Assembly (NCBI GenBank): GCA_905178155.1
Contig: CAJINV010000010.1
Location: 3,368,587-3,432,586, forward strand
Length of the DNA stretch: 64,000 nucleotides
Direction: 5' to 3'
Source: Amoebophrya sp. A120
Taxonomy: Eukaryota > Sar > Dinophyceae > Syndiniales > Amoebophryaceae
Shown piece by piece: positions 44,780 to 53,331 of the stretch; within the stretch, counting starts at the first letter, position 1; each line of letters starts with the position of its first letter. The notes under the pieces are model-generated. The model was not told where the DNA came from. It made no database searches and worked only from the letters and a program-made list of their open reading frames with translations. Position numbers and translations under genes: made by a program.

Positions 44780-45373
44780 CGAGTTTTGTTGGTCTTCTTT
44801 TCACAGTACAGCGGATGCTGAACTTTGTGAAAATAAGTTTGTTCTTCTTGAAAGCTCTTAGAGTCGTGAGTTTTACGTCTCAGCAACCGGCTGGGACGAC
44901 GGGGCTTATTTTTCGAAAAAAGACGGGGTCTTCTTCCTAGCTGTTCTGTTTTTGTTGAATCGGATTGGATTTTCTGCTGCTGCTCGCCAAGACTATTTCC
45001 AAAACAAACAAACCGAGACTATTTTAGGTTGTTTTTGTCGACTTGTTTTCGATTCTGGTTTTCGATTTCTCGCCCTCTTCTTCGAAAATAAACGCACCGA
45101 TCGCAAGCTTTTGTTTTCTCTCTTTCTTCGATTTCGATTTCGAGACAGAAACTGCATGACTACTGCTTTTCTTCATCCGCTCCTACTACTTTTTCTTGTT
45201 CAAAATCGACAACCAACGTTGTTTCAAATCTAGTTCGTTCTTCCTATTTGCAGGCTATGCAAATCTTCTCCATTTTTACTCTTCAGCATAGTGTCCCGAA
45301 CGTTTTCCAAACCGGGATACGGCTCGCGTCGTCCGAGAAAGAAAAGCTCCTTGCTGATCATTACGTAAAGAAA
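44780..45373. other. Spacer between the 634- and 177-residue ORFs of the retrotransposon
   Basis: About 590 bp, T/C-rich on the plus strand (A/G-rich on the coding strand). No supported gene. Purine-rich leaders like this precede several ORFs of the element, but I recognised no defined motif. Confidence 0.4.
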
Positions 45374-45907
45374 TCAGTACTCGTGGATCCGGTTAATTCC
45401 CGATAACTCACCACCGTTGTCATCGGAAAGGGTCTCGTCTTCTAATCTCCTTGCTATTTTTCTTGCGCGTTTTCTTCTCTTCCGTTTCTCTTGCTGCGCG
45501 CCGTTTGGTGACTCGGATCTACAGTTTTTCCGGTCCGAAATCCTCATCCAGGAGCCGACAGGAATGGTGTCTTCTGCTTCTTTTGCATAACTGCGACCGG
45601 TTCTTCTTTCGACTAGTTCACTCATTACTCGATTTTCGACTCCAATTGGTTTTATTTGGATAATCGCGAACCTTGCTCGGTGTCTTCGAAAGAATTTACC
45701 GCATTCGATCTTGTAGTCTTTTAATTCGCAGCTGTGCATGTCAGTTTTGTCTTCCTTGCTGTTCCTGTTTCGCCTAGGACGCGGCAATGTGCGATAGTAG
45801 AGTGGAAGTTCTTCTAGCTTTTTATTCTGCTGTCCTAGAAGAAGTTGTTCTTGTGGCGGTTTCCGTATCACCATCGGCCTGTACTCCCAGCTCCTTATAC
45901 ACAACAT
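45374..45907 (-). CDS. Retrotransposon-encoded basic 177-residue protein, unknown
   Basis: ATG at 45907. The product is strongly basic in its C-terminal half (RKRRKRARKIARR) with Asp/Glu at the very end, which would suit nucleic-acid binding or nuclear import (inference). The start overlaps the upstream 103-residue ORF by 86 nt in another frame (+1 relative), so the two might be expressed together by frameshifting, or one could be spurious. No recognised family. Confidence 0.55.
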   Translation of the reverse strand: MLCIRSWEYRPMVIRKPPQEQLLLGQQNKKLEELPLYYRTLPRPRRNRNSKEDKTDMHSCELKDYKIECGKFFRRHRARFAIIQIKPIGVENRVMSELVERRTGRSYAKEAEDTIPVGSWMRISDRKNCRSESPNGAQQEKRKRRKRARKIARRLEDETLSDDNGGELSGINRIHEY

Positions 45908-46133
45908 TTCTCTTGCTAGCTGTGTAGATCTTTTCGCGCGACTCCGAGACTTCGGCTGCTACCGTCGCACCAAAGAAGTTCAATGCTGTTAAGTCATCAA
46001 CCGGAAAGATTTCTTCTTCGGGTTGAAGATCGGCTGGAAGTAGAAGAACATGCTCTTTGCGTGGAGATTTTTCTTCATCCGGTTCGTTTGAATACCAGAG
46101 AGGACGAAGTGTAGCTACGCTAATGCTCGACAT
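45822..46133 (-). CDS. Retrotransposon-encoded 103-residue acidic ORF, unknown
   Basis: ATG at 46133, seven bases after the stop of the 697-residue ORF, which suggests a compact coding block. The sequence is acidic and Ala/Glu-rich (PADLQPEEEIFPVDDL) without known motifs. It overlaps the next ORF by 86 nt in a different frame. It could be a small accessory protein or the first part of a frameshifted product. Confidence 0.5.
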   Translation of the reverse strand: MSSISVATLRPLWYSNEPDEEKSPRKEHVLLLPADLQPEEEIFPVDDLTALNFFGATVAAEVSESREKIYTASKRNVVYKELGVQADGDTETATRTTSSRTAE

Positions 46134-46139
46134 TTCTTC

Positions 46140-48233
46140 TTAACTGCTTCTTCTCCTTTTTTGCTGATTCCCGGTGCTGCTCGTTGGCGCCAGGATAGAT
46201 GTAGAAGAAGACGACGATGAGGAGCTTGAGGAGCCAGACGAAGCTGCGTTCAAATTTACAACGGGCACTTCTGGACAGACAAGAAAAGCGCCGTCGTCTG
46301 CGTATGTGAAAATTGACGTATGAGTAGCTGTCAGGGTGCGGCTCCTGCTTCGTCCTCTCCTCGTGAGCGTATCTGCGATGTTGCTTGCGCTCTGGGCAAG
46401 TAGCGTAGCGGCGTTTCTAAAAGGATTGTGACTATTTCGTAATCTTCCTTTTCCGCTTGCTTTAGGCTCAAACTCTGGCTCGTTTTCACTTGCTGCTTCT
46501 GCCTCTTCCGGATCGTCTTCCGGTTCCGGTAAGTTGAAGGCTGGGTCTCTTGCTGCTTGTCTTGCTTCTCCCGAGTCTGTTTGTACTGTGCTCCCCTGAT
46601 TTGGTCGCGCAGAGTCGACTTGTGATCTACCAATGTTCTCGCGTGGGTGATTGCTGTCGACTGACTCGTCCCTTCCTGGGCAGAAGTGGCAGTGGTGGCC
46701 TGACTCCCCGCAGAGAGTGCAAAACTTGAAACCTGGACAATTCCTGACGGTGTGCCCTTCACTTTTGCAGTTTGCACATGCGTAGGGGCACCGCGAGCGG
46801 CGGTGTCCGACTCTTAAGCAAAGAAAACAAAGATCGCAGGCAGCAGGTGGTCTTTCGCGGTTAGATTGGGCTCTTTCAATCCTTATACTTTCTCTCCTGG
46901 TTTCGATTCTACTGCTGCTGCTGCTCCGTGGCGCGACCTTTGATGGGCAGAGTCTGGTCTTGTTTGTTTTTACTAGTGCGCCTGGAACGCACCGAGCTAG
47001 AGCTTCAGCTGCTTCTCGATTCAGCACTTCGCATGCTGCTCTCGACACAACCGGAAGTTTTGCTCGTTCGCTGTCTGGAAGCTCGTCCGTCCCAGTTTCT
47101 AGCTTTCCAAGCGAATTCAGGTGACCGAGAAATTGGTTTCTAACTTCGTCAACGCGAATTTGCTCGGTAAGCAATCTTTTTCGCCAGATGTGGCCACCTC
47201 CAAACTCCTCGGACCGATCCAAATCCACAACCGCTGAGCGCTGGTAGTGTTCTTGTGGAATGCTGGACTCGAACAGAATCTGTTCGATGGGCTTCACGTC
47301 GTTGTATGCCGCAAATAAGCTTGCCACAGTGAAGCTTGGAGGAGAAGATGAACTGCTGCTTCCTCCTGCGGATGACGAACTTGCTGCTTGGTTGAAAGAA
47401 GACAAGGAGGATGAGCGCACGCTCTGAAAGCGCTTTACCTCGTACTTCCAGTCCGTGTATTTGTTTACTTGGTCAATTTCTCTTCTCCTCGCGGCCACAA
47501 TAAAGCTGACTGCTGCTCTTCTTGTCGATTCTCGAAAGTCGCACGGATAGATGTCAAGATTCCGCACGGAGTTGTTGATCGAGTTTTCGCCTGTTTTTGG
47601 TACTGGAATTATTTTGTGGATTTTGTCCTTCAACTCCTGTGTTGGTACCACTGCGTAAAGGAATTCTTCCACTCTCCCCGCGTCCTCGTCTTCAGGATCC
47701 GGTACGTCGCGTACGTCCAGAACGATTGGTTGATGCGGGTGCGATCGTAGCAGATAGAATAAGAAGCAGGCTAGGTGTTCGTATTTCGAGATCGAGTCGT
47801 CAAATGGACGGGGATGGACTGGCTTCCAGTACAAGTCGAGATCTAGGATTTTCTCGTCGTTGATTCCTTTTTCTCTGCTCTTGTGCTGCGCCTTCGCGTT
47901 GTTAGTGACGTAGCTTTCTTTGAGATCGCATTTCTTCATCCCATACACTTTCACCGTAGGTACTTGGCAGCAAAGATCCCAGAGCTCGAACTTGACGAAG
48001 CCACCACCTTCATTCCACGTATCAGATAATTCTCCGTGCTCCTTGCTAAAGCGGTACTTCTTGTTGAAAAGCTTGGGCAGAAAAAGGGCGAAGTTATCTT
48101 TGCACTCTTCTTGACGTTGTTCTCGTCGTAAGCGATGACTGCGTAGTTGCCAGAAGGCCGGGGCTTCGATCAACTGGGTTGGCAAGTCGTCACGTCCGTA
48201 AGTTTGCGTTATCCAATCAGTCCCGTCTGTCAT
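46140..48233 (-). CDS. Retrotransposon-encoded 697-residue protein with three CCHC zinc knuckles
   Basis: ATG at 48233. The first 450 or so residues have a mixed globular character (ELWDLCCQVPTVKVYGMKK, PIVLDVRDVPDPEDED). Three consecutive zinc knuckles follow, each C-x2-C-x4-H-x4-C: CFLCLRVGHRRSRC, CANCKSEGHTVRNC and CTLCGESGHHCHFC. The C-terminus is Arg/Ser- and Ser-rich. Such knuckles bind single-stranded RNA or DNA in Gag nucleocapsids. Since the element has a separate gag with two knuckles further downstream, this is a second nucleocapsid-like protein. It could be a duplicated gag, the gag of another element fused by recombination, or a specialised RNA-binding factor. The family beyond the knuckles is not recognised. 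Confidence 0.75.
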   Translation of the reverse strand: MTDGTDWITQTYGRDDLPTQLIEAPAFWQLRSHRLRREQRQEECKDNFALFLPKLFNKKYRFSKEHGELSDTWNEGGGFVKFELWDLCCQVPTVKVYGMKKCDLKESYVTNNAKAQHKSREKGINDEKILDLDLYWKPVHPRPFDDSISKYEHLACFLFYLLRSHPHQPIVLDVRDVPDPEDEDAGRVEEFLYAVVPTQELKDKIHKIIPVPKTGENSINNSVRNLDIYPCDFRESTRRAAVSFIVAARRREIDQVNKYTDWKYEVKRFQSVRSSSLSSFNQAASSSSAGGSSSSSSPPSFTVASLFAAYNDVKPIEQILFESSIPQEHYQRSAVVDLDRSEEFGGGHIWRKRLLTEQIRVDEVRNQFLGHLNSLGKLETGTDELPDSERAKLPVVSRAACEVLNREAAEALARCVPGALVKTNKTRLCPSKVAPRSSSSSRIETRRESIRIERAQSNRERPPAACDLCFLCLRVGHRRSRCPYACANCKSEGHTVRNCPGFKFCTLCGESGHHCHFCPGRDESVDSNHPRENIGRSQVDSARPNQGSTVQTDSGEARQAARDPAFNLPEPEDDPEEAEAASENEPEFEPKASGKGRLRNSHNPFRNAATLLAQSASNIADTLTRRGRSRSRTLTATHTSIFTYADDGAFLVCPEVPVVNLNAASSGSSSSSSSSSSTSILAPTSSTGNQQKRRRSS

Positions 48234-48320
48234 CTCGTTTTGCTCTTCTGGTACTGTTTTCGCTGATGCGGAATAAGTTTATCGCGGTGTTGATATTTCT
48301 TGGGGTTGCTGTTACCATTG

Positions 48321-48569
48321 TTAGACAGCTTTTCCTTCGATAAGCTTCTTCAAATCAAACCGCTTTCCAGGGCGGTACTTCGAAATAGAGGTTATTGGTT
48401 CTTGCTTTTTAAACATATTCACTCGGCTGATCATGTCCATTCGCGGTGCTTCTGCTTTTTGGTGCCCAAAATTGCTGCAGAAATGGCACGCACTCGTATT
48501 ATTATTTCTGGATAATTGCTTCCACCGCTCGAGATTACTCTTCTTGAGCTCCCGACGGGAATTCGGCAT
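48321..48569 (-). CDS. Small retrotransposon ORF with one degenerate zinc knuckle
   Basis: 82 residues from ATG at 48569; basic overall. It contains CHFCSNFGHQKAEA, a CCHC-like knuckle in which the last Cys is replaced by Ala, so zinc binding is doubtful. It lies between the 95-residue ORF and the three-knuckle ORF on the same strand. It may be a small nucleic-acid-binding protein or a decayed relic of a knuckle-bearing gene. Confidence 0.5.
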   Translation of the reverse strand: MPNSRRELKKSNLERWKQLSRNNNTSACHFCSNFGHQKAEAPRMDMISRVNMFKKQEPITSISKYRPGKRFDLKKLIEGKAV

Positions 48570-48663
48570 TTCTTCTGGTAAAGTTTTAGTAGAGAAAGTT
48601 CAGGCTCGTGCAGCACCCGCGTGCTGCCCACTTGGTTCAAGTCAATTTTCTTCAAAAAACCGG

Positions 48664-48951
48664 CTAAAATTTTCGATGAAGGGTTTTATTCGAGCCATCC
48701 GCAAATTTCTTATTCGCTTTTGTTCGACGAGTTTTACCTTTTGCGAATTCTCTCTTTCCGATACGAATCAATCGATAGCGAGCAAGTGCATCAATTTCGA
48801 TAGGTATCGTCTTCCACGACCTCTCGTGCTCCGAGATGTGCAACTTCAGGTCGATCGTATCACCATAGACTGCATCCCCGTAGTCTACTGCTTGCTGGAT
48901 CGCGTCTGCCGATCCGAAAAAGTTATGGTCATAAGTTTTGCGCTTTGACAT
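48664..48951 (-). CDS. First ORF of the retrotransposon, small basic protein
   Basis: 95 residues, ATG at 48951, the first ORF after the 5' LTR and primer-binding site. It starts MSKRKTYDHNFF and has a basic C-terminal half (GKREFAKGKTRRTKANKKF). No family is recognised and there is no membrane segment or zinc motif. The position and charge suggest a nucleic-acid-binding leader protein, but that is inference. Confidence 0.5.
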   Translation of the reverse strand: MSKRKTYDHNFFGSADAIQQAVDYGDAVYGDTIDLKLHISEHERSWKTIPIEIDALARYRLIRIGKREFAKGKTRRTKANKKFADGSNKTLHRKF

Positions 48952-49042
48952 TTTTGAAAGAGAGTCTAGTAATATTTCATAAGTAATTTACATAGTTAAT
49001 TTCTTTTGTTCCCCTTATTTCTCCGCTGACTCCATGCATATG

Positions 49043-49072
49043 GATGCAGGTAAAACCTGCTCTCCGCTACCA
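49043..49072 (-). promoter_or_regulatory. Primer-binding site (tRNA 3'-end match) next to the 5' LTR
   Basis: On the plus strand the sequence ends CCTGCTCTCCGCTACCA (49056-49072), one base before the LTR. On the coding strand this begins TGGTAGCGGAGAGCAGG, i.e. complementary to a tRNA 3' end with CCA. The preceding GCAGGTAAAACCTGC (49046-49060) can pair with itself like a tRNA T-arm, though the loop is shorter than usual. Which tRNA is meant cannot be decided from this window. Confidence 0.75.
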
Positions 49073-49073
49073 T

Positions 49074-49426
49074 TGCTGAAACGGAAATCTTTCCGTTTGC
49101 ACATGGATGTTATCAAGGAACGATTGTCAGCGGAGAACACCATCGTGACTTAGCCGCACGCGAGCAAGTACACCTTGCGAGCAAAATACTTTACCAGGTC
49201 AGCAACACGTAATAAACAAAAATCCGGGTCCTTGAGCCACGAAGGCAGGTTTAGTTAAGTCCATTGAATATTCATGTAGTTTCTAGTTAGGTTAGTAAAC
49301 GTTGTACGAAGACGAGTAGACGTGCACGTATACGAGTTTTCAGTACGAACGATAAACATAACGTGCGAACCGATTCCCTTGACAACACCCATTCTGCAGA
49401 CAGAAATTCTAGTTTACAATTTCGCA
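49074..49426 (-). repeat. 5' LTR of the retrotransposon
   Basis: 353 bp, TG...CA, with six substitutions relative to 28604-28956. It lies upstream of the element's ORFs on the coding strand and should hold the promoter. No canonical TATA box was identified with confidence. The outer flank TTAT (49427-49430) is the TSD. Confidence 0.93.
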
Positions 49427-49430
49427 TTAT

Positions 49431-49856
49431 CTTTTGTAAGAGACATCGCTCTTCTTTGAAACGAGCAAGTATTTCTTAGAAGATGTTGTGTAGGTCTCTC
49501 CTCCTGCACGGCGAGGAGGATCACTGTGGATGTCGCAAGACCATCTCCACCGCAAAAAAAGCAATTGAAGCTGCCTCTGTATGCTACAGAAGATAAAAAA
49601 AACTGCATCATCTGATCGGCGCGATGAACTAAAGTGGGCCACGACCGCCCGTTGATCGGTTGACCACCAAAACCACCGTGGGTAGTAGTTGCTCAAGAAA
49701 CCCTGTTCACATGATCTCGATCTACTTCTCGTAGATCATGTTCGTTTTCGTTGTCGTTATTTGCAACTACTTATGATCACGGAATTCGAACAAAAAACGC
49801 GGAACCCACTGCGAGGACATGATGCTGCCGGTTTGATGATCCTTGCTTTCATCTCA
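49431..49856. other. Spacer between the retrotransposon and gene D
   Basis: About 425 bp downstream of gene D's stop. Short open frames exist on both strands but have no support. This was continuous with the 28.4-28.6 kb sequence before the element inserted. Confidence 0.45.
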
Positions 49857-50702
49857 TCACAACCTCCTTAACTTTTCCCATTTGTCCATGCTCCTGCCTG
49901 TCTGGCCTTTGATCAAGACAATCTTCAACTTTTTCCCGTTCCGCAGCTTCCAGCTCGACTTCCCCGGGTCGATGTGCCCCCACAGTTCCCGACAGAGGAA
50001 AACGTAGTTCTTGGAAGTAGAAGATGTTGCAGCGCCACTCCCCGTAGCTTGTCGTTCTTCCGCTTGTGGTTGTCCTTCAGCAGCAGCAGTCGCGTTCTTA
50101 CTCCGCCTCCCTTCGATTCGCACCTCCATGCTGCGCTCCGAGAACCACACGACAATTTGTTGATCGGAAATGGGACGAACTGCTTCCACTTCTGGAATCA
50201 CGATCTGCACGTTCACTTTGGAGTCTAAGTTTTCGAAGTAGATGTTTTCGGACGGGATTTCCGTCCACGGCTGATTTTCCCTGATCCATTGCTCCCGCTC
50301 CTCTATCGTTTCCAGCAAGCGGCCCACCTGCGCGTCTTTTTTGTCGCTGTAGAAGGAGCCGAGAAGGGGCTGGATGGACAGGTCGATGTTGTCCGAGTTG
50401 ATGTTTGAGGGCTTTTTCGAAGTCGCGCCGGAGGTACTAATTTTCGGTTGCGGTTTTCCATTACCCCCCTCCGGCTTTTGCGGTTCTGCTTTCGTGCTGG
50501 ACCTTCTCTCCTGTCGCGGCGACTCTGGCGGGAGGAGTGTCTCTGTATTTGCCTTCACAGCTTGAACTTCATTCTTCTGGTGTTTGAAATCCACTTCGTG
50601 ACGCGGTGATCCAGCATCCTGCTTCGGCATTTCGAAGTGCTGCTGTGGCGCGTCAACCGCACTTGACCTTCCATTCTGCTCGTCCAAAGAGCTGGCTGTC
50701 AT
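49857..50702 (-). CDS. Gene D: CS-domain (p23/NudC/CacyBP-like) protein
   Basis: 281 residues from ATG at 50702, single exon. An upstream in-frame extension to GTG at 50822 exists but is less likely; ATG at 50810 is also possible. Residues 1-110 are Gln/Glu/Ser-rich and probably disordered. Residues about 120-145 form a helix (GRLLETIEEREQW). Residues about 151-265 fit a CS fold: SENIYFENLDSKVNVQIVIP, VVWFSERSMEVRIEG, then FLCRELWGHIDPGKSSWKLR and KKLKIVLIK, with a 30-residue Ala/Gln insert in the middle. CS domains of p23, SGT1, NudC and CacyBP act as Hsp90 co-chaperones or adaptors (family knowledge). The exact subfamily is uncertain; the KKLKI strand and the WGHIDP turn favour a NudC/CacyBP type. 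Confidence 0.75.
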   Translation of the reverse strand: MTASSLDEQNGRSSAVDAPQQHFEMPKQDAGSPRHEVDFKHQKNEVQAVKANTETLLPPESPRQERRSSTKAEPQKPEGGNGKPQPKISTSGATSKKPSNINSDNIDLSIQPLLGSFYSDKKDAQVGRLLETIEEREQWIRENQPWTEIPSENIYFENLDSKVNVQIVIPEVEAVRPISDQQIVVWFSERSMEVRIEGRRSKNATAAAEGQPQAEERQATGSGAATSSTSKNYVFLCRELWGHIDPGKSSWKLRNGKKLKIVLIKGQTGRSMDKWEKLRRL

Positions 50703-51589
50703 GATCGTGGTTGTATTGATGAATGGTCGAAGCGAGGTATGTACGCGTTCTAGTAGAGCAGAGGCAAACTCAAACTCAAAAGCTGGAACGTACGAAATTC
50801 CTTTGTGCATATGTATACACACAGACCTTTATCTTGATCCTAGTTCATCAGCGCGTTTCGGTTAGACCAAGCACGACACGATGAAATCAGAACAGAAACG
50901 GTCGCCACAGGGATGTTCTAGAAGACGCCCTCCTAACATGAATAGGCATCTTCTAGAAGAGGCAACACGCGCTTCTTCAGCGTCGAATACCTGCTGCAGC
51001 AGCGCAGTTAGTTTGAGTTGCAGATCTTCGATTTTTTCAGTACGCGAGAAGAAACGTCTCGGGTGAGCTTTCCTATTCAACAGCGACTTTTCATCTATTT
51101 TGACACCAGCAAGCTTGTGCGAGTTCAAAAAATCTATCTTTTTTGTACATTGTTGTCAAGGAGTCCAAGGTTGTGTCAATGATAATCTCTCTTTTACTTC
51201 TATCTAATTCAGTTTTCTGGTTCAACTAATAAATTTTTCGTCATTTTGTACATTTTGTGATTTTGGCGTCAACACCGCCGTCGCATCCCTGATCCAGGTC
51301 GGCAACCCGCTGCAGGCGCGGTAGCGGAAGAGGGGGAGGTGGTTCTTTTTTTACAAGAGAGCATCGGAAAAAAAGCGAAAGTCGGTAAACAGCCGGAACG
51401 TTTTCACCGCAACTGCACTGGACTGGTCCCGCCGCCTGGTCCTGCCCCTGGGGGTTGTATTGTCGGTGATGCTACTGCAGTGTCTGCAGCTCTCCCACGG
51501 CCCGACGGACTGCGGCTACCACGACCTGAGGGTTTTGTAAGTTGAATTTCACTTATTCAGACGTATTTGAACTGCCACATACAACGACT
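50703..51589. other. Region between gene D and gene E
   Basis: Two minus-strand open stretches are visible. One at 51128-50862 (about 88 codons, no ATG at its start, includes KIEDLQLKLTALLQQVFDAEE) could be a coiled-coil remnant or exon. The other at 51541-51402 has Pro/Gly/Ser/Arg-rich composition like the host genes (KPSGRGSRSPSGRGRAADTA), which might be a further exon of gene E. I cannot fix borders for either. Confidence 0.35.
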
Positions 51590-51681
51590 TCACGCCCAAA
51601 ATTCAGAGTTTTTTCCCCTGATGGCCCCAAAAGACCCATCTGTACCTCCTCCCTTTGGGCTCATCACCAACGCCCGGTCTT

Positions 51682-51734
51682 GCAATGGTGGTTCCAACGG
51701 AGGTTGCTCTTTGCTACCGGTTGTGCCGTTTGTA
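51682..51734 (-). repeat. 53-bp coding direct repeat, left copy
   Basis: Pairs with 52790-52842. The two copies differ by four transitions, three of them silent in the shared minus-strand frame (NGTT(G/S)SKEQPPLEPPL). The mostly silent differences suggest the copies were, or are, translated. Confidence 0.75.
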
Positions 51735-52789
51735 CTCGATATACCGAAATAAACGCCCTCGTACGGAATAAGCAGCTACACACCATGTCTAGCAGGACAA
51801 ACAAAATGAAACATGAATGCCAGCGCCCATAGAGAGCTGCGCCTCACCCCGTACAGCCATGAGAGGCTGGCAACGCCCGCGGCGCCTGGCCCGCCCGTTC
51901 GGTGCGGGGCAATGATGAACAGTTTGCCCCTTTTCCCGACACCTGCGTCATGCCTGCGCTTTTTTGCGACCTGCCAATGCCCCGGCCACAAAAAGAGAGG
52001 GCAACGTCGAAAGCAAAGCCACGGAAGAACCAAACATCCCCTAGCCCTTTTTCGAGGCAAGCAGGACGGAGCGAGCGGCGCTTTCGCGCTTCCATCCTCC
52101 CATCCAATTGTGCCAATACGGCACGGGCAGCACCCATGACAGGGAACTGCCCCACACAGGCAAGGACGAAGTAAACGAGCACCAGCGCCACCCCATGACT
52201 ATGTAGCCCCCGCGCAAGCACCAAATAGAAGCCCTGCCCAAGAGAACGGCGGCGCCCACCCCCACAGGCTTCTTCTGTTATTTCCACAAAAAGCAGCGCC
52301 GCGATTTGTGGAACCAGCGGCGCAGCGCGCGCGGAAATTTTCGCTCACTCCGCACGACCTACCCATGCGTAGTACGGAGCCAAGAATCCTGTTTCTTGAG
52401 ACACCCTCGGCGCGGCGGGCCCTGCGCACCTGGCATGTCAGGTGCGCAACAGTCGCCGCGCCGTCAACCAGAAAGAACGACTTGAAGGCACTACGCAACC
52501 AAGAGACGGAAGCCGGCAGACCAGCCGCAACTTGCAACGCCCTGCCTCGCAACAAGATGTTGGCAGGCCAACGCGCTTGCTGAGGCGGCTGCGAAAAGTG
52601 TGAGCGTTTCGGGTTCCCTCCATCGCACTACGCAGCGCAGACAGTGGGTGGGGCGCAGGCCTGCCCACGTTCCACGGGCTTGGGCTTTGGAAACTCCCTT
52701 CGGGGGCCAACATCAATCTGCAAACCCAAAGAAACGGCCCACTAGTTACATTCATAGGCCGGCGCGGCGGATGCGTCCGTGGTGAACCC

Positions 52790-52842
52790 GCAATGGTGGT
52801 TCCAATGGAGGTTGTTCTTTGCTACTGGTTGTGCCATTTGTA
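52790..52842 (-). repeat. 53-bp coding direct repeat, right copy
   Basis: Partner of 51682-51734 (see that entry). Together they bracket 1055 bp that contains no supported gene but has shorter internal GC-rich stretches. Confidence 0.75.
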
Positions 52843-53331
52843 GTCCCGCCCCGGCCATTCATCCTGCTCCTCCTCCTACTCTCCACGATTTCCTCTACGG
52901 ATTCTTCCCAAGTCGCCAAAAACGCTTCCCGTAACCTCGGTAAATTTCTCGCGAACCGGTCGTCAGAGAATTCCCTGTGGAAATCCCGCAGCCAGAGTTC
53001 GAACGCCCCGTGGTCGGTTGGCTCTGCGGTGTTGTGAACACTGTCCGGGCTGGTGAAAAAGTTGATGATCGAATGGCGGACCACACCGGAGTAAGACGTG
53101 GTGACGCCGGGGTGAGTTGTTGTGCTAGAAGGTCCGGAACTAGAACTAGAAGGAAAGGCTTGTGACCCCCCAGGAGTAGTAGGCGTGCCATTGTTCTGGC
53201 TGTTGCGCCTCAAAGGCTGGGAGGGAAAGTTCTGCTCGCATTCGATGGTGTGCGCTTCGATGGCTTCGGTGTCTGTTTTGGAGTTGGTTTGTCATGCAGA
53301 GAGAACGTCGCCCATGATCCACTGCGCATCT

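Larger units (their letters stand above)
28604..49426 (-). mobile_element. 20.8-kb Copia-like LTR retrotransposon with extra ORFs
   Basis: Two 353-bp direct repeats (28604-28956 and 49074-49426) begin TG and end CA, differ at six positions (about 98.3% identical), and are flanked by TTAT on both outer sides (28600-28603, 49427-49430). The coding strand is minus, so the right copy is the 5' LTR. Inside it lie a tRNA-like primer-binding site, a series of same-strand ORFs, gag, protease-integrase-reverse transcriptase, RNase H, a further ORF and a purine tract. This PR-INT-RT-RH order defines the Ty1/Copia class (established knowledge). The total length is about four times a usual Copia element because of six or so upstream ORFs, one downstream ORF and two nested TIR elements in gag. 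Near-identical LTRs point to a recent insertion. Activity is unproven, since pol is split between frames. Confidence 0.9.
51590..53290 (-). pseudogene. Probable downstream part of gene E, split by a 1.05-kb segment between 53-bp repeats
   Basis: A minus-strand frame from about 53290 encodes a plausible protein: KTDTEAIEAHTIECEQN, a Ser/Thr-rich linker, then AFELWLRDFHREFSDDRFAR and FLATWEESVEEIVESRRR. It runs into NGTTSSKEQPPLEPPL at 52842-52790. The same peptide, with one change, is encoded again at 51734-51682 and continues to a stop at 51590 (…GSFGAIRGKNSEFWA). The 1055 bp between could be an intron bounded by a coding duplication, or an insertion. Upstream, the link to gene E's first exons is blocked by an in-frame TGA at about 53292 and a small frame change near 53345. 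I call this exons of gene E or a pseudogene; the function is unknown. Confidence 0.4.

Noticed and set aside
28604-49426. The possibility that the repeats at 28.6 and 49.1 kb are just a segmental duplication rather than LTRs.
   Set aside because: TG...CA ends, a matching TTAT duplication outside, a primer-binding site one base inside the right copy, a purine tract inside the left copy, and pol between them all fit an LTR element.
51844-52755. Minus- and plus-strand frames in the GC-rich 51.8-52.7 kb segment.
   Set aside because: They overlap on both strands, have no introner or paralogue support, and lie in the insert between the 53-bp repeats. I could not tell any of them from chance.
53292-53294. 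In-frame TGA in gene E read as selenocysteine.
   Set aside because: No recognisable selenoprotein family or SECIS-like hairpin is visible, and a frame shift lies just upstream. Gene decay or an unrecognised intron is simpler.
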